Shown here piece by piece: positions 36,501-46,816 of a DNA stretch of 64,000 nt (its first letter is position 1; every line of letters begins with the position of its first letter). The notes under the pieces are model-generated. The model saw nothing but the letters and a program-made list of their open reading frames with translations. It made no database searches and had not been told where the DNA came from. The position numbers and the translations under genes were made by a program. Source of the stretch: DASQDN01 sp963833675 (GTDB taxonomy: Bacteria > Acidobacteriota > Terriglobia > Bryobacterales > Bryobacteraceae). Location of the stretch: assembly GCA_963833675.1 (NCBI GenBank), contig CAWHYW010000010.1:1-64000 (forward strand), written 5' to 3'.

Positions 36501-39500
36501 TGGGCGTTGAAGCATCCGAATCTGGAGGTCAGGCCTCGGAGCGTACGGACGAGGCCCAACTGGGCCCCGCAATTCTCGGCCACCAGCCCAAAGCCAGCTT
36601 TCTTGACGAATTCGAGGCCCTTTTCAGCTTCTGATTGCACCACCGAGAGAGGGTCGCCGACTGTCAAGTAGTTGGTGATCAACTCATGCCAGCCATAGGC
36701 TGAGAACGTAAGATCCCCGGTCTGATATGCGACGTCGAATGCACGCCGGACCAGTTCACGCCCCTTCACGGCGTGCTTCGCCCAGGGCGTTAGCGTTCCG
36801 AACGAGATGTAAGTTCTCGCCTGGTAACGAGTCAGGTTGCGCTTTTCGACCAGATCATACCCCAGTTGGCCGAACCGAAACCCATCAGTGTAATTACCGA
36901 AGCGCGGACCAGCAAACATCCCGAACCATACGTAGCCGAAACAGGATGCATCGCAGTTCCCATGCTCCAGGCAAAGATTGACCATGCGGCAGACCAGAAG
37001 CGTTGATAGATGCTCATCGAAAAACATGGCCGGGTGCACAATTTCGGTGAAGACATCGAGCATGTCGAGGACATCGGGATGATCGAGCAGCGGCAAGTCT
37101 ATGAGCTGCTCGATCTGACGATTGCCCACCCGCGACCAGATCCGGTTGTACTCCTGCATGACGTCGTCCCGCAGTCGGGTGCGGTGACCAATCCGTGCCG
37201 TTGCGGCGAAGGTAAGCGAGAAAAACTTCTATCGCGCTGGCCGCTGCGGTCCAAGGTCGTATAGAGCGTGACCTGCAATCGAGTCACTATCGAAAGATCG
37301 TGGTGGCTCCGGGCGCGCCGAGACAACATCGTCAGGCGGCTTTCGGCTTCGACCATGTCTGCGGTATGCAGTTCGCACTCGGCTGTGAGCGACTCAAGCG
37401 AGAAGATGAGGTGATAGTTGCGTTCCCAATCCTCCTCGCTTAATAGTGAGCGGCCGGCGAGAAGGTACCTAAGTGCAGACGCGTAAGCGGTGGACGCCTT
37501 CGCACGCTTTCCCGCAATTAGATTCAGGTCAGCGGCTCGCACACACTCACCGCCGTCGGTGATGAGAGTTGAGCCACGATTTAGCTGATTGACGATGTCG
37601 AATATCGCCTCTTGCAGCTGATCTCGCGAGGTGTTTTCGTAGAAAATTCTGCCAATCCGCAAATGCGTCTGAGCGCGCTGTTGCTCCGGAATGAGAAGGT
37701 ATGCTGCTTCCTGGACACGGTCGTGAAGGAAGCGGTAGTGAGGTCTCTGAACGAAGGACAAGTCCTGCGCGAACCGCTTCCCAGAGCTGATGATGCATTT
37801 CGCCGTTCGCGTCGTCATAGACCACTCGTAACAGGTCAAAATCGGCGCTGTTCCCCAGGCAGGCGAGTTGTTTCAATCTTTCCTGCGTGGCGTTTGGAAA
37901 CCGGCTCAGCTTTCCGAGCATCAGGTCCACCACGTTGGCCGTGTAGCCTTTTTCTCGGATGTGATCCACATCCCAACGCCAACTGCCGGCTTCGGGCTCG
38001 AACCTCAGGAAGCCTTCCTCCTCCAGTTCCGTCATGAACTGAATCGTGAAGAACGGATTGCCGCCGGTCTTTTCGTGAATCAATTGTGCGAGGGGATCAG
38101 CAGTCTTCCGCTCGCAGCGCATGGCCTCCGCCGCGAGCCTGCCCACTTCGTCGAGATCTAGCGGCAGAAGCACCACCTCCTGCACTCTGGCGGCGGCCTC
38201 GCGGATCGTCACCAAGGTCCTCATCAGCGGATGAGACGAACTGACTTCGTTGCTGCGGTAGGCTCCGATCAGCAGCACGTGCCGCATACCCTGATCGGTG
38301 ACCAGGCGCTCGAACATTTCCAGCGTCGCCGTATCCAGCCATTGCAAGTCGTCGAGGAACAACGCGAGCGGATGCTCCGCAGTCGCAAAGGCGCCGAGAA
38401 ACCGCTGGAGCACTAGCTGGAATCGATTTCGTGCTTCTTGAGGCGGCAGATCGGGGACAGCCGGCTGTTTTCCTATAATGAATTCGATTTCGGGAATCAG
38501 GTTGACGATTAATTGCCCATTCGTTCCGAGCGCCTCGAGAAGGGCGTGCCGCCATTGGTCCACCTCGGCTTCAGTCTTGACAAGGATCTCGCGGATTAAC
38601 GTCTGCAAGGCTTGCGCCAACGTGGCGTATGGTATCTCGCGTTTGTACTGGTCGAATTTGCCCGCACCGAAGAGCCCTCGATTTGGGACCAGCACTTTGT
38701 GCAGCTCGTTCACGACGGAAGACTTGCCGACGCCCGAATAACCCGATACAAGAACTAGTTCAGCGGTTCCCTGCGCCACAACGCGATCGAACGCTGCAAT
38801 CAGCGCGCCGACTTCGGATTGCCTTCCGTAGAGCTTCTCTGGAATAGCCAATCGGTCCGGCGGGTCCTGCGTGCCCAAAGGGAACGCATCGATTTGTCCC
38901 TGCGATTGCAACTGCAATAGGCACCGCCTGAGATCGGCGGCGAGCCCCGCAGCGGTTTGGTACTGCTCCTCTGCATTTTTCGCGAGGAGCTTCATGGTGA
39001 TGTCAGACAGCGGCGCGGGAACCTGGCAGCGGTCCGAAGGAGTTTGAGGCTGGCGAGCGATGTGGCAGTGAACCCATTCCAAAGCGTCGATGGCGGCAAA
39101 CGGGAGCACACCCGTCAGCATCTGGTACAAAGTGACGCCCAGCGAGTAAAGATCCGTGCGCGCGTCAATAGAGCGATTCATGCGTCCCGTCTGTTCCGGG
39201 GACATGTAGGCGAGGGTGCCGGCAAGGGTCTCAGGAGGCGCTGGCTCCTGCCGCTCGCGTGGTGCGCGCGAGGCAATTCCGAACCCGGTGAGTGATACGT
39301 GCGCGGCCTCGTCGACGAGCACGTTCCCGGGCTTGAGGTCTTTGTGGATCAGACCCCGCTGGTGGGCCTGACCGAGTGCCGTTGCCAGGTTAATGGCAAT
39401 GCGTACAAGCCGCGCCAGATCGCGAGGCTCCTGGGTATTTCTTTCAAGAACGCGGTCGAGAGGCTCACCGCCGGGGTCGGCGAGAACAAGGACTGTGCGT

Positions 39501-39727
39501 CCTTCGTGATGCGAGAGCGCCAGAGGCTTCGCCGCCCAGGAGGGCTCAAGGTCGGCGGCGAGCGAATACTCGTGCTCAATACGGCGCAGACTCTGAGGCA
39601 GCGGTTGCTCTGCGGCCGGAGCTAAGACCAGGACTGGTGATGCTTTGCTGCGCTGTCGGGCACGGGAAAGCGTGAATTCCGCATCAGCACGAATTGGCTG
39701 CAACACGTACTCAGGAGCATCTGCCAT
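33568..39727 (-). CDS. Giant regulator: Ser/Thr-kinase-like, STAND ATPase, GAF, PAS, sigma-54 AAA+ and Fis HTH; frameshifted
   Basis: Rebuilt length is about 2,050 residues from MADAPEYVLQPIRADAEF. The kinase-like domain (1-270) has HQRGLIHKDLKPGNVLVDEA and AGTLAYMSPEQTGRMNRSID, but the DFG triplet reads GFG (LTGFGIASRAP), so it may be a pseudokinase. Next come an ATPase with GYSGVGKSS and LALFLDDLQWLD, and a long helical-repeat region. GAF follows near 35.7-35.3 kb (LCLPIVKQTQLLGALYLENN), then two PAS units (ISHTGSFGWNVATDEIYWSE; YRWFHYRVRPMSDEQG). The sigma-54 AAA+ domain has ITGETGTGKELVARA, GHEKGAFTGA, LFYRLNVFPIEVP and DWPGNIRELQNVIERS. The Fis helix is KLGMPRTTLESKIKSL. About ten indels interrupt it. 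In the well-known relatives a histidine kinase replaces the sigma-54 part. Confidence 0.8.
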
Positions 39728-40059
39728 TGTGAGGTTCCGATGCGCCCGGGATGAACGAAAGCCAGCTATCAATTCTGACGAGGAATTAGAAGCATTTAGA
39801 AGCACATCATCTGGTCCACGTGCGACTAAACCGGGAAGCTGAGTTTCGCGACCGGCTTTTCGAAGGATACCAAAGGCGACCTTCGCCGCGTCATGTGCAA
39901 TATGTACGCAGTTTCACGGCCCGTTCTGGTTTCGGTGGGCGACCACGCCTTAGATGTAATGCTGAGCTCCTGGCCGCCAGCCCGGAGGAGTCAAAGCAAT
40001 CAACCTTGAATATGGCCTCTGTTCTCCGGCTTATAGTTTGTAAGTTACTTGACCGTTCC
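39728..40059. other. Upstream region of the giant regulator
   Basis: No ORF was recognised. It should hold the promoter of the leftward giant regulator gene, now 330 bp from an IS481 insertion. No consensus promoter or sigma-54 site could be named. Confidence 0.35.
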
Positions 40060-41336
40060 GAGACATAGGTAACAGAACGTTCCGGACACATGGGTTACAC
40101 TTTTTCCCCCGAAGGGGGCGCGGAAGAAGGGAATGCCATGGAAGGAAAGCTCTGTTATGGACGAACGAATGCGATTTGTAATTCGACTCAAGGACGGGGA
40201 AAGTATGGCTTCTCTGTGCCGTGAGTTCAACATCTCAAGGAAGACCGGCTACAAGATCTTTGAGCGGTACGAAGAATGCGGTCTGGAAGGGCTCAGCGAT
40301 CGGACGCGCCGGCCGTTCCGTTATGCCAACCAACTGCCCGAACAGATAGAAGCGGCAATTGTCGCAGCCAAGCGCGAAAAGCCGAACTGGGGCGCACGCA
40401 AAATTCGCGAGCGCTTGCTGCGGCGCTTGCCGCACGCAGTCAAGATCCCAGCCTGTAGCACGATTCACGCCATCCTGGATCGTCACGGCCTGGTGACTCA
40501 CCCTACGCGCTCAAGAACGCGCACGACGGGCACGCCTCTGTCTGAGGGCCTCGGCCCGAACGATCTGTGGTGCACGGACTACAAGGGCGAGTTCATGCTC
40601 GGAGATAAGCGATACTACCCCCTGACGGTCACCGACCATGCTTCGCGATATCTGCTGTTGTGCGAAGCAATGGAGTCGAATGCGGAAAAGCCTGCCTTCA
40701 CAGCCTTTGAGCGGCTTTTCAAGGAACGCGGTTTGCCGCGCGCAATCCGTTCGGACAATGGCGTTCCGTTTGCTTCGCCTAATGGACTATTCAATCTGTC
40801 CAAGCTTTCGGTGTGGTGGCTACGCCTGGGCATCAGCATCGAACGCATCAAGCCTGGCCATCCGCAGCAGAACGGCCGGCATGAGCGTATGCATCTGACA
40901 TTGAAAAAAGAAGCTACGCGTCCCGCCGGCGCCAACATCCTCCAGCAACAAGCCAAGTTCGACGACTTCATCGAGGAATTCAACAACGAACGTCCTCATG
41001 AAGCCCTGCAAATGAAGTGTCCGGCTGAAATCTATACCGCTTCTGTCACGCTTTACCAAGGCATTCCCGAGCCGCATTATCCGTTCCACGACCGGACCGT
41101 GATGGTCACAAGCTGCGGCCGCTTGTGCTTGTATCGAAAGAAAATCAACCTCAGCTTGTCCTTAGCCGGCGAAGCCGTCGGAGTCAAAGAAGTCGACAAC
41201 GGCATCTGGCTCGTCAGCTTTATGGATTACGATTTGGGTTATATCGATCTGGAGGAAAAAACACTGCAGCCCCTCGACAATCCTTTTGGGCCGAAAGTGT
41301 TACCTATGTCTTAGGAACGAAATGTTACCTATGTGT
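40060..41336 (+). mobile_element. IS481-family insertion sequence
   Basis: About 1.28 kb with one intact transposase. The ends are long imperfect inverted repeats (about 41 bp): left 40063-40103, right 41294-41334, sharing CATAGGTAACA, CGTTCC and ACACTTT in the same order. Within each end the unit GACA(CA)TAGGTAACA occurs twice, so each end carries two transposase-binding-like motifs. A clear target duplication was not found. The right end stops about 20 bp from tRNA-Val. Confidence 0.82.
40133..41314 (+). CDS. IS481-family DDE transposase
   Basis: Intact, 393 residues. The N-terminal HTH is MASLCREFNISRKTGYKIFE. The rve catalytic residues are in NDLWCTDYKGEFMLG (Asp), AIRSDNGVPFASP (Asp) and QNGRHERMHLTLKKEATRP (Glu). 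FNNERPHEALQMKCPAEIY is the usual IS481/IS3 tail. It is open-framed in a window full of indels, so this copy may be active or recently inserted. The start MPWKESSVMDERMRF matches the family. Confidence 0.92.
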   Translation: MPWKESSVMDERMRFVIRLKDGESMASLCREFNISRKTGYKIFERYEECGLEGLSDRTRRPFRYANQLPEQIEAAIVAAKREKPNWGARKIRERLLRRLPHAVKIPACSTIHAILDRHGLVTHPTRSRTRTTGTPLSEGLGPNDLWCTDYKGEFMLGDKRYYPLTVTDHASRYLLLCEAMESNAEKPAFTAFERLFKERGLPRAIRSDNGVPFASPNGLFNLSKLSVWWLRLGISIERIKPGHPQQNGRHERMHLTLKKEATRPAGANILQQQAKFDDFIEEFNNERPHEALQMKCPAEIYTASVTLYQGIPEPHYPFHDRTVMVTSCGRLCLYRKKINLSLSLAGEAVGVKEVDNGIWLVSFMDYDLGYIDLEEKTLQPLDNPFGPKVLPMS

Positions 41337-41357
41337 CCGGTCCGGACAAGGGAGGGA

Positions 41358-41434
41358 TGGTGGTCGCCACAGGACTCGAACCTGTGACCTCCTGCGTGTG
41401 AAGCAGGCGCTCTAACCAGCTGAGCTAGGCGACC
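41358..41434 (-). tRNA. tRNA-Val (anticodon CAC)
   Basis: A full 77-nt cloverleaf on the minus strand: acceptor GGTCGCC pairs with GGCGACC, D arm TAGCTCAGCTGGTTAGAGC, anticodon stem CCTGC/GCAGG around loop TTCACAC giving CAC, T arm CACAG-GTTCGAGT-CCTGTG, and an encoded CCA end. The anticodon reads GUG codons. It stands alone. Confidence 0.95.
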
Positions 41435-41514
41435 GCTGAATGTTCAGTTTACCATAGCGGCTTCATTTCACGTGACCGAGTTCAGTACCGCTGTCGCAAT
41501 TAGAATGACAGACT

Positions 41515-43066
41515 CTAATTCCGCCCAGGTCCGTACAGAACACGTCCGGAGTGGATGCCGGTCAGCTTCCCGTCAAGAAGAACAAACTGACCGCTGATCA
41601 TTACATCGTGTATTCCGATCGAGTATTGATGCGGGTTCGTGTATTCCGATTTATCCGCGATCCGGGCGGGATCGAAGACAACGACATCGGCAATCATGCC
41701 CGGCCGCAGCACGCCCCGATCGAGCAACTTCAGACGATCTGCCGGAAGACTCGTCATCCGCCGAATCGCGTCTTCGAGGGAGAGGAGTCCCTTCTCCCTC
41801 ACATATAGGCCAAGTACGCGCGGAAACGTACCATAGCTTCGTGGATGCGGCGAGCCTCGTCCAAATACCGGGGCATCTCCATCAGTGGCGATCATCGTAC
41901 CCGGGTATTTCATGATCCGCTCGACATCCGGTTCCGAGATGGCGTGATAGATCGTCGAACAGCCACCCTTCACCTGTAAGTCGATCGCCATGTCCGCTGC
42001 ATTTTCGATCGTGACCGCTAGTCCGCGGCCTGCGGTTGCATCCGCGAGGGTCTTCCCGTTTAGCGAGGGATCGAAATCGCAGCGATTAAACTGGACGTTC
42101 TTGGGATCGCCCGCCCCACGATCCTCACGTATGCGTCGAGCGACTTCAGCCTTGATGCGAGCACGAGATTCCGGCGCCTGTAATCTTTCGAGCAACGCCT
42201 TACGGCCACCTTCGAGAGACCACTGAGGAAACATCGCAGCCGATCCGGTGTGGGACGCCGTGTATGGATATTGGTCAAGCGACACGTCCACACCGCGAGC
42301 GCGCGCATCCTCGATGAGTTTCAACGTTTCGGCGCTCTTGCCCCATACGGCTGAGCCGATGATCTTGTGATGCGTGATCTGTGTCGGCAAGCCTCCTTCT
42401 TCTCCGATGCGAATCGTCTCACGCACGCTATCCAGAACGCCGGCCGCCTCGTCTCGCATATGCGAGATGTGGATGCCGCCAAGCGATCCAACTACTTTGG
42501 CGATCTCGATAACTTCCTCTGTCGGCGCAAAATTGCCGGGAACGTAAAACAAGCCGGTCGATAGCCCGAACGCGCCGTCGAGCATCGCCGAACGAGCGAG
42601 TTCCCGCATTTGTTGCAACTCCTCAGGAGTCGCGCGACGGTTCACAAGTCCCATCACGTGATCGCGCAATGACCCGTGGCCAACAAACCATCCGAAGTTA
42701 ATGATGGGCTTCGATGCGGCGACCTTGTCGAAAAAGGGCCGCAGTGGGATCGGCGAACCGCCATCCTGGCCATTGAGAACCGTCGTAATCCCCTGGCGAA
42801 CGACACCTTCGAGGTTTGGATTTTCCGCTAGATCTCTGAATGTATGACTATGGATGTCGATGAATCCCGGCGCGACAACAAGACCGGACGCATCGATCCG
42901 CTGTTTTGCGGATGCATTCCGTAAGTCCCCGATCGCGACAATGCGATCGGCCGTGATTCCGACATCGGCGCGATACCACGGGATTTCCGGCGCCGTCTAC
43001 CACGCGGCCGCCGGACAAAATGAAATCCAGCGTTTGCGCAAACAAAAAGCACAACGGGAGCAGCAT
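41515..43066 (-). CDS. D-aminoacylase (N-acyl-D-amino-acid deacylase), one frameshift
   Basis: A signal-like start (MLLPLCFLFAQTLDFILSGG), then RVVDGAGNP and, after one extra base near 42985, ADVGITADRIVAIGDL, VVAPGFIDIHSHTFRDL (zinc-binding H-x-H), VRQGITTVLNGQDGG, GIHISHMRDEAAGVLDSVRE, QITHHKIIG, DVSLDQYPYTAS and ATDGDAPVFGRGSPHPRSYG. About 517 residues. This is an amidohydrolase-superfamily enzyme (EC 3.5.1.81-type) that removes N-acyl groups from D-amino acids, perhaps periplasmic, in cell-wall or peptide recycling. Confidence 0.85.
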
Positions 43067-43088
43067 GTTGGAAGCTGTGCGATCGGAT

Positions 43089-44064
43089 CTAGGTGCGCGA
43101 ACTATCGGCGGCTTGCGCCTCGCGCTTAACCCGGACTTCCCGGACAGCGTAGATACGTCTCCCCTGGCTTTCGAAATAGGTACGCACCAGAATCTCTCCC
43201 AACAGCCCTGTACAAAACATCATCAAACCAGTAAGGAACAGGAGCGAGCCGGCGATCAGCAGCGGACCGTGCTCTAAAACAAGCTCATTTCCGAAAAGCT
43301 TGAAAAACAGCAGATATGTGAGGATCGCGCCTCCGAGACCTACACCCGCCAGCCCCAATTGACCGAAGAAATGCATCGGCCGGGTGAAGTACTTTCAAGA
43401 GAAACTGGATCGTGATGATATCGAACAACACGCGAAACGTACGACCCAGACCGTAGTGAGATCCGCCGCTGAGTCGGGGTGAGTTGCGAATGGGCACCTC
43501 AGCCACTCGGGCGCCGTAAAAGGACGCGAGCGCAGGAATAAAGCGATGCAGTTCGCCGTAGAGGTTAATGTCCTTCAGGATCTCCGCGCGATAAGCCTTG
43601 AACGTCGTGCCGAAGTCTCGAAGGTTGACACCGGAAGCCTGTGCCATCAACCAATTGGCGATACGGGAAGGAATTTTGCGGGTGATGGCGTTGTCCAGGC
43701 GGTTCTTTCTCCAACCGCTGGCGATATCGTAGCCTTCCTCAACTTTTTCGAGCAGCGCAGGAATGTCTTCCGGATCATGCTGCAAGTCGCCATCCATGGA
43801 GATCACAATATCTCCCTGGGCTTCGTCGAAACCGGCCGAAAGAGCCGCCGTCTGGCCGAAGTTTCGTCGTAAACGTATGACTTTTAAGCGCCCATCGGTT
43901 TCCACCAGGTTCGCGAGTAGTTCAAAGCTCCGGTCGGTCGAGGCATCGTCCACGAAAAGAATCTCGTAAGGTTTGTTCATTGCCTCCAATACGGTAGTGA
44001 GACGGTCGTACAAGGGCAGTATGGCCGGCTCCTCATTGTGGATGGGGATGACGATGGAGATCAT
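43089..44064 (-). CDS. Family 2 glycosyltransferase with two C-terminal membrane helices, one frameshift
   Basis: ISIVIPIHNEEPAILPLYDR, EILFVDDASTDRSFELL and ISMDGDLQHDPEDIPALLEK give the GT-A nucleotide-sugar and metal sites (DDAS, DGDLQ). GSHYGLGRTFRVLFDIITIQ precedes the membrane part. A shift near 43385 leads to MHFFGQLGLAGVGLGGAILT and GSLLFLTGLMMFCTGLLGEI, two transmembrane helices. This is the DPM1/ArnC/GtrB type that charges a polyprenyl-phosphate with a sugar for envelope or O-antigen modification. About 325 residues. Confidence 0.86.
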
Positions 44065-44163
44065 GTCGCTTTCCTCCTAGTTTATCAGGACTTACACCAC
44101 TTTGGACTCACTCGGTTTGGTAGAATAGAAGTAGCAAACCCGCACAATTTTAGGAGCTTTTTT

Positions 44164-46774
44164 TTGGCAGAGAACGACAACACCGGAAACCCGCCTATTC
44201 CCCCTGGGGGAGGCGGACCCAGACTGCCCTTCGATGGTGATGGCAACAAGAACCTGATCCCCGTAAACATTGAAGATGAGATGCGCCGGTCGTATCTCGA
44301 CTACTCGATGAGCGTCATCGTTGGTCGAGCGTTACCGGACATTCGGGACGGATTGAAGCCCGTCCATCGCCGCATTCTGTATGCCATGGGTGAGATGGGG
44401 CTGAATTTCAACCGGCCTACCAAGAAGTGCGCACGCATCATCGGAGACGTTCTGGGTAAATATCATCCGCACGGCGATACTGCGGTGTACGATGCCCTGG
44501 TTCGTATGGCTCAGCCATTCTCCTTGCGTTATGTGCTGGTGGATGGGCAAGGCAACTTCGGCTCTGTGGACGGCGACCCACCCGCGGCGTACCGTTATAC
44601 GGAAGCGCGGCTGGCCCGCATCTCGCATGCGTTGCTGGACGACATCGATAAAGAGACGGTAGATTTCCGTCCGAACTTCGATGACAGCACGCAGGAACCC
44701 GAAGTACTTCCCGCGCAAAGTTCCCAATCTGCTGATCAACGGCTCATCGGGCATCGCGGTCGGAATGGCCACCAACGTTCCGCCACACAACCTGACCGAG
44801 ATCGTCAGCGCGACGATCGCAATGGTCCAGAACCCGAACATCTCTCTGGCCGAAGTGCTGAAGATTGCGCCAGGGCCTGACTTCCCGACCGGCGGATTCC
44901 TCCTCGGACAAAGCGGTATCGTCGACTACTACAACCGGGGCCGCGGCAGCCTCAAACTCCGCGCCAAGGTAGCGACCGAAGACATCGGTCGCGATCGGGA
45001 AGCGCTGATTGTCACCGAGCTCCCGTATCAGGTAAACAAGGCGAAGCTGATCGCGGATATCGCCGCCATGGCGAATGAAAAGCGCATTGACGGCGTCAGC
45101 GACATCCGCGATGAGAGCGATCGCGACGGTATGCGGATCGTGATTGAGTTGAAGCGCGGCGAAAACGCGGAAGTGGTTCTGAACAATCTGTACAAGCACA
45201 CGCAGATGCAGATCAACTTCGGCGTGATCATGCTGTCGATCGTCAATGGACAGCCTCGCGAGCTCGGCATTCTCGATTGCCTGAAGCGATTCATCGACCA
45301 CCGGATCGACGTGGTCCGGCGGCGCACAGACTTCCTCCTCCGAAAAGCTCGGGAGCGCGAGCATCTCCTACTTGGATTCAAGAAAGCTCTCGATTTTCTC
45401 GACATCATCATCGAACTCATTCGCGCCTCAAAGACACCGAAAGACGCGCGCGCCGGTCTTGCCGGCGATGCAGAAGTACTCGCCCAGTTGTTACCTACTG
45501 TCGCCAGCCGTCTGCGTCTTAGCGCTCAACCGGACCGCGGAATCTTCGACTTCAGCGATCGCCAGGCGCAAGCCATCATCGAACTGCAGTTGCAGCGCCT
45601 CACCGGCATGGAACAGCAGAAGATCCTGGACGAACTCGCCGAGATTCAACGAATGATCGCCGAGTACCTGGAAATTCTAGGCTCTGAGACAAAGCTGCGG
45701 AACGTTATTGTCGGCGAACTCAAAGAGATCCAGAAGACTTTCGGTGACGAGCGCCGGACGCAGATCATCGAAGATACCGGGAATATCAATCTCGAAGACC
45801 TGGTTCAGCGCGAAGACGTCGCTGTGACCGTCACGCGAGGCGGATATTTGAAACGTACCCCGATCGCTACCTACGAGCGGCAAAGCCGAGGCGGTAAAGG
45901 CCGCATCGGAATGGGCACTCGCGCGGAAGACACGGTGGAGTACCTGCTAGTCGCGAACACGCACTCCTACATGCTGTTCTTTACGAATAAGGGTCGCGTG
46001 TATTGGTTGAAGATTTACGAGATTCCGGATGCGAGTCCTGCCGTCAAGGGCAAGAATATCAACGGCCTGATCAGCCTGCAGCCGGATGAGACCGTGAAAG
46101 CGTTCCTGCCGGTGAAAGAGTTCGTAGCGGACAAGTATGTCGTGATGGTCACCAAAAATGGGGTGATCAAGAAATGTGAATTGTCCGTATTCGACAATCC
46201 GATGTCGCGAGGCATCATCGCGGTTTCGCTTGATGAGGGCGATGAGCTGATCGCGGCACGGTTGACGACCGGCTCCGACCTCGTCTTCCTCGGATCGCAT
46301 GAAGGAATGGCGGTCCGCTTCTCGGAGGATGAAGTCCGCCCGATGGGCCGTCCTGCCCGCGGAGTTCGCGCTATGAACTTGGCCGAAGGCGATTACCTCG
46401 TAGGCGCCGAGGTCGTCAGGGAGGACGATATGATCCTTTCGATTTCAGAGAACGGATTCGGCAAACGTACTCCGGTAAGCGAGTACCGTCAGACCGCTCG
46501 TGGGGCGAAGGGTGTAACGCTGATGAAGACTACCAACCGCATCGGCAAAGTGATGAATGTCCTTTCGGTTAAGGAAGACACTGAGCTGGTAATCATCACG
46601 CAGAACGGTAAGATGATTCGCATTGATTCCAGCACGATTCGCCAGGCCGGACGTTCCACACAAGGCGTCAAGCTTGTCACGTTGGAAGAGGGCGATCGCG
46701 TAGCCGCGGCATCCTGTATCCCCGAAACCGAAACGGACAAAGGTCCGAACGGACAAGGCGAACTAATTCAATAG
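44164..46774 (+). CDS. gyrA: DNA gyrase subunit A, one frameshift
   Basis: The start is a TTG at 44164, 7 nt after AGGAG, giving (M)AENDNTGNPPIPPGGGG, a Pro/Gly-rich leader. Core motifs: YLDYSMSVIVGRALPDIRDG, KYHPHGDTAVYDALVRMAQP (quinolone region; Thr at the Ser83 position, Asp87 kept) and PPAAYRYTEARLARI with the active Tyr. The GyrA-box QSRGGKG is in the C-terminal pinwheel. One extra C near 44716 shifts the frame between EPEVLP and KVPNLLINGSSGIAVG. As gyrA is essential and the rest is perfect, this is probably an error in the sequence. About 869 residues; DNA supercoiling with GyrB. Confidence 0.95.
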
Positions 46775-46788
46775 TCCTGAAGCTCTGG

Positions 46789-46816
46789 GGGGACGGCTCA
46801 ATCCGTCCCCTTCTTT
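46789..46816 (+). terminator. Intrinsic terminator after gyrA
   Basis: GGGGACGG (46789-46796) and CCGTCCCC (46803-46810) form a perfect 8-bp stem with a CTCAAT loop, followed by TTCTTT. It lies 15 bp past the gyrA stop and overlaps the last codons of the convergent hydrolase gene. Confidence 0.85.

Noticed and set aside
35825..36634. Plus-strand frames opposite the giant regulator
   Set aside because: Antisense to a domain-rich gene; no recognisable domains.
44164..46774. gyrA as a pseudogene
   Set aside because: A single extra base in an otherwise perfect essential gene is more likely a sequence error than gene death.
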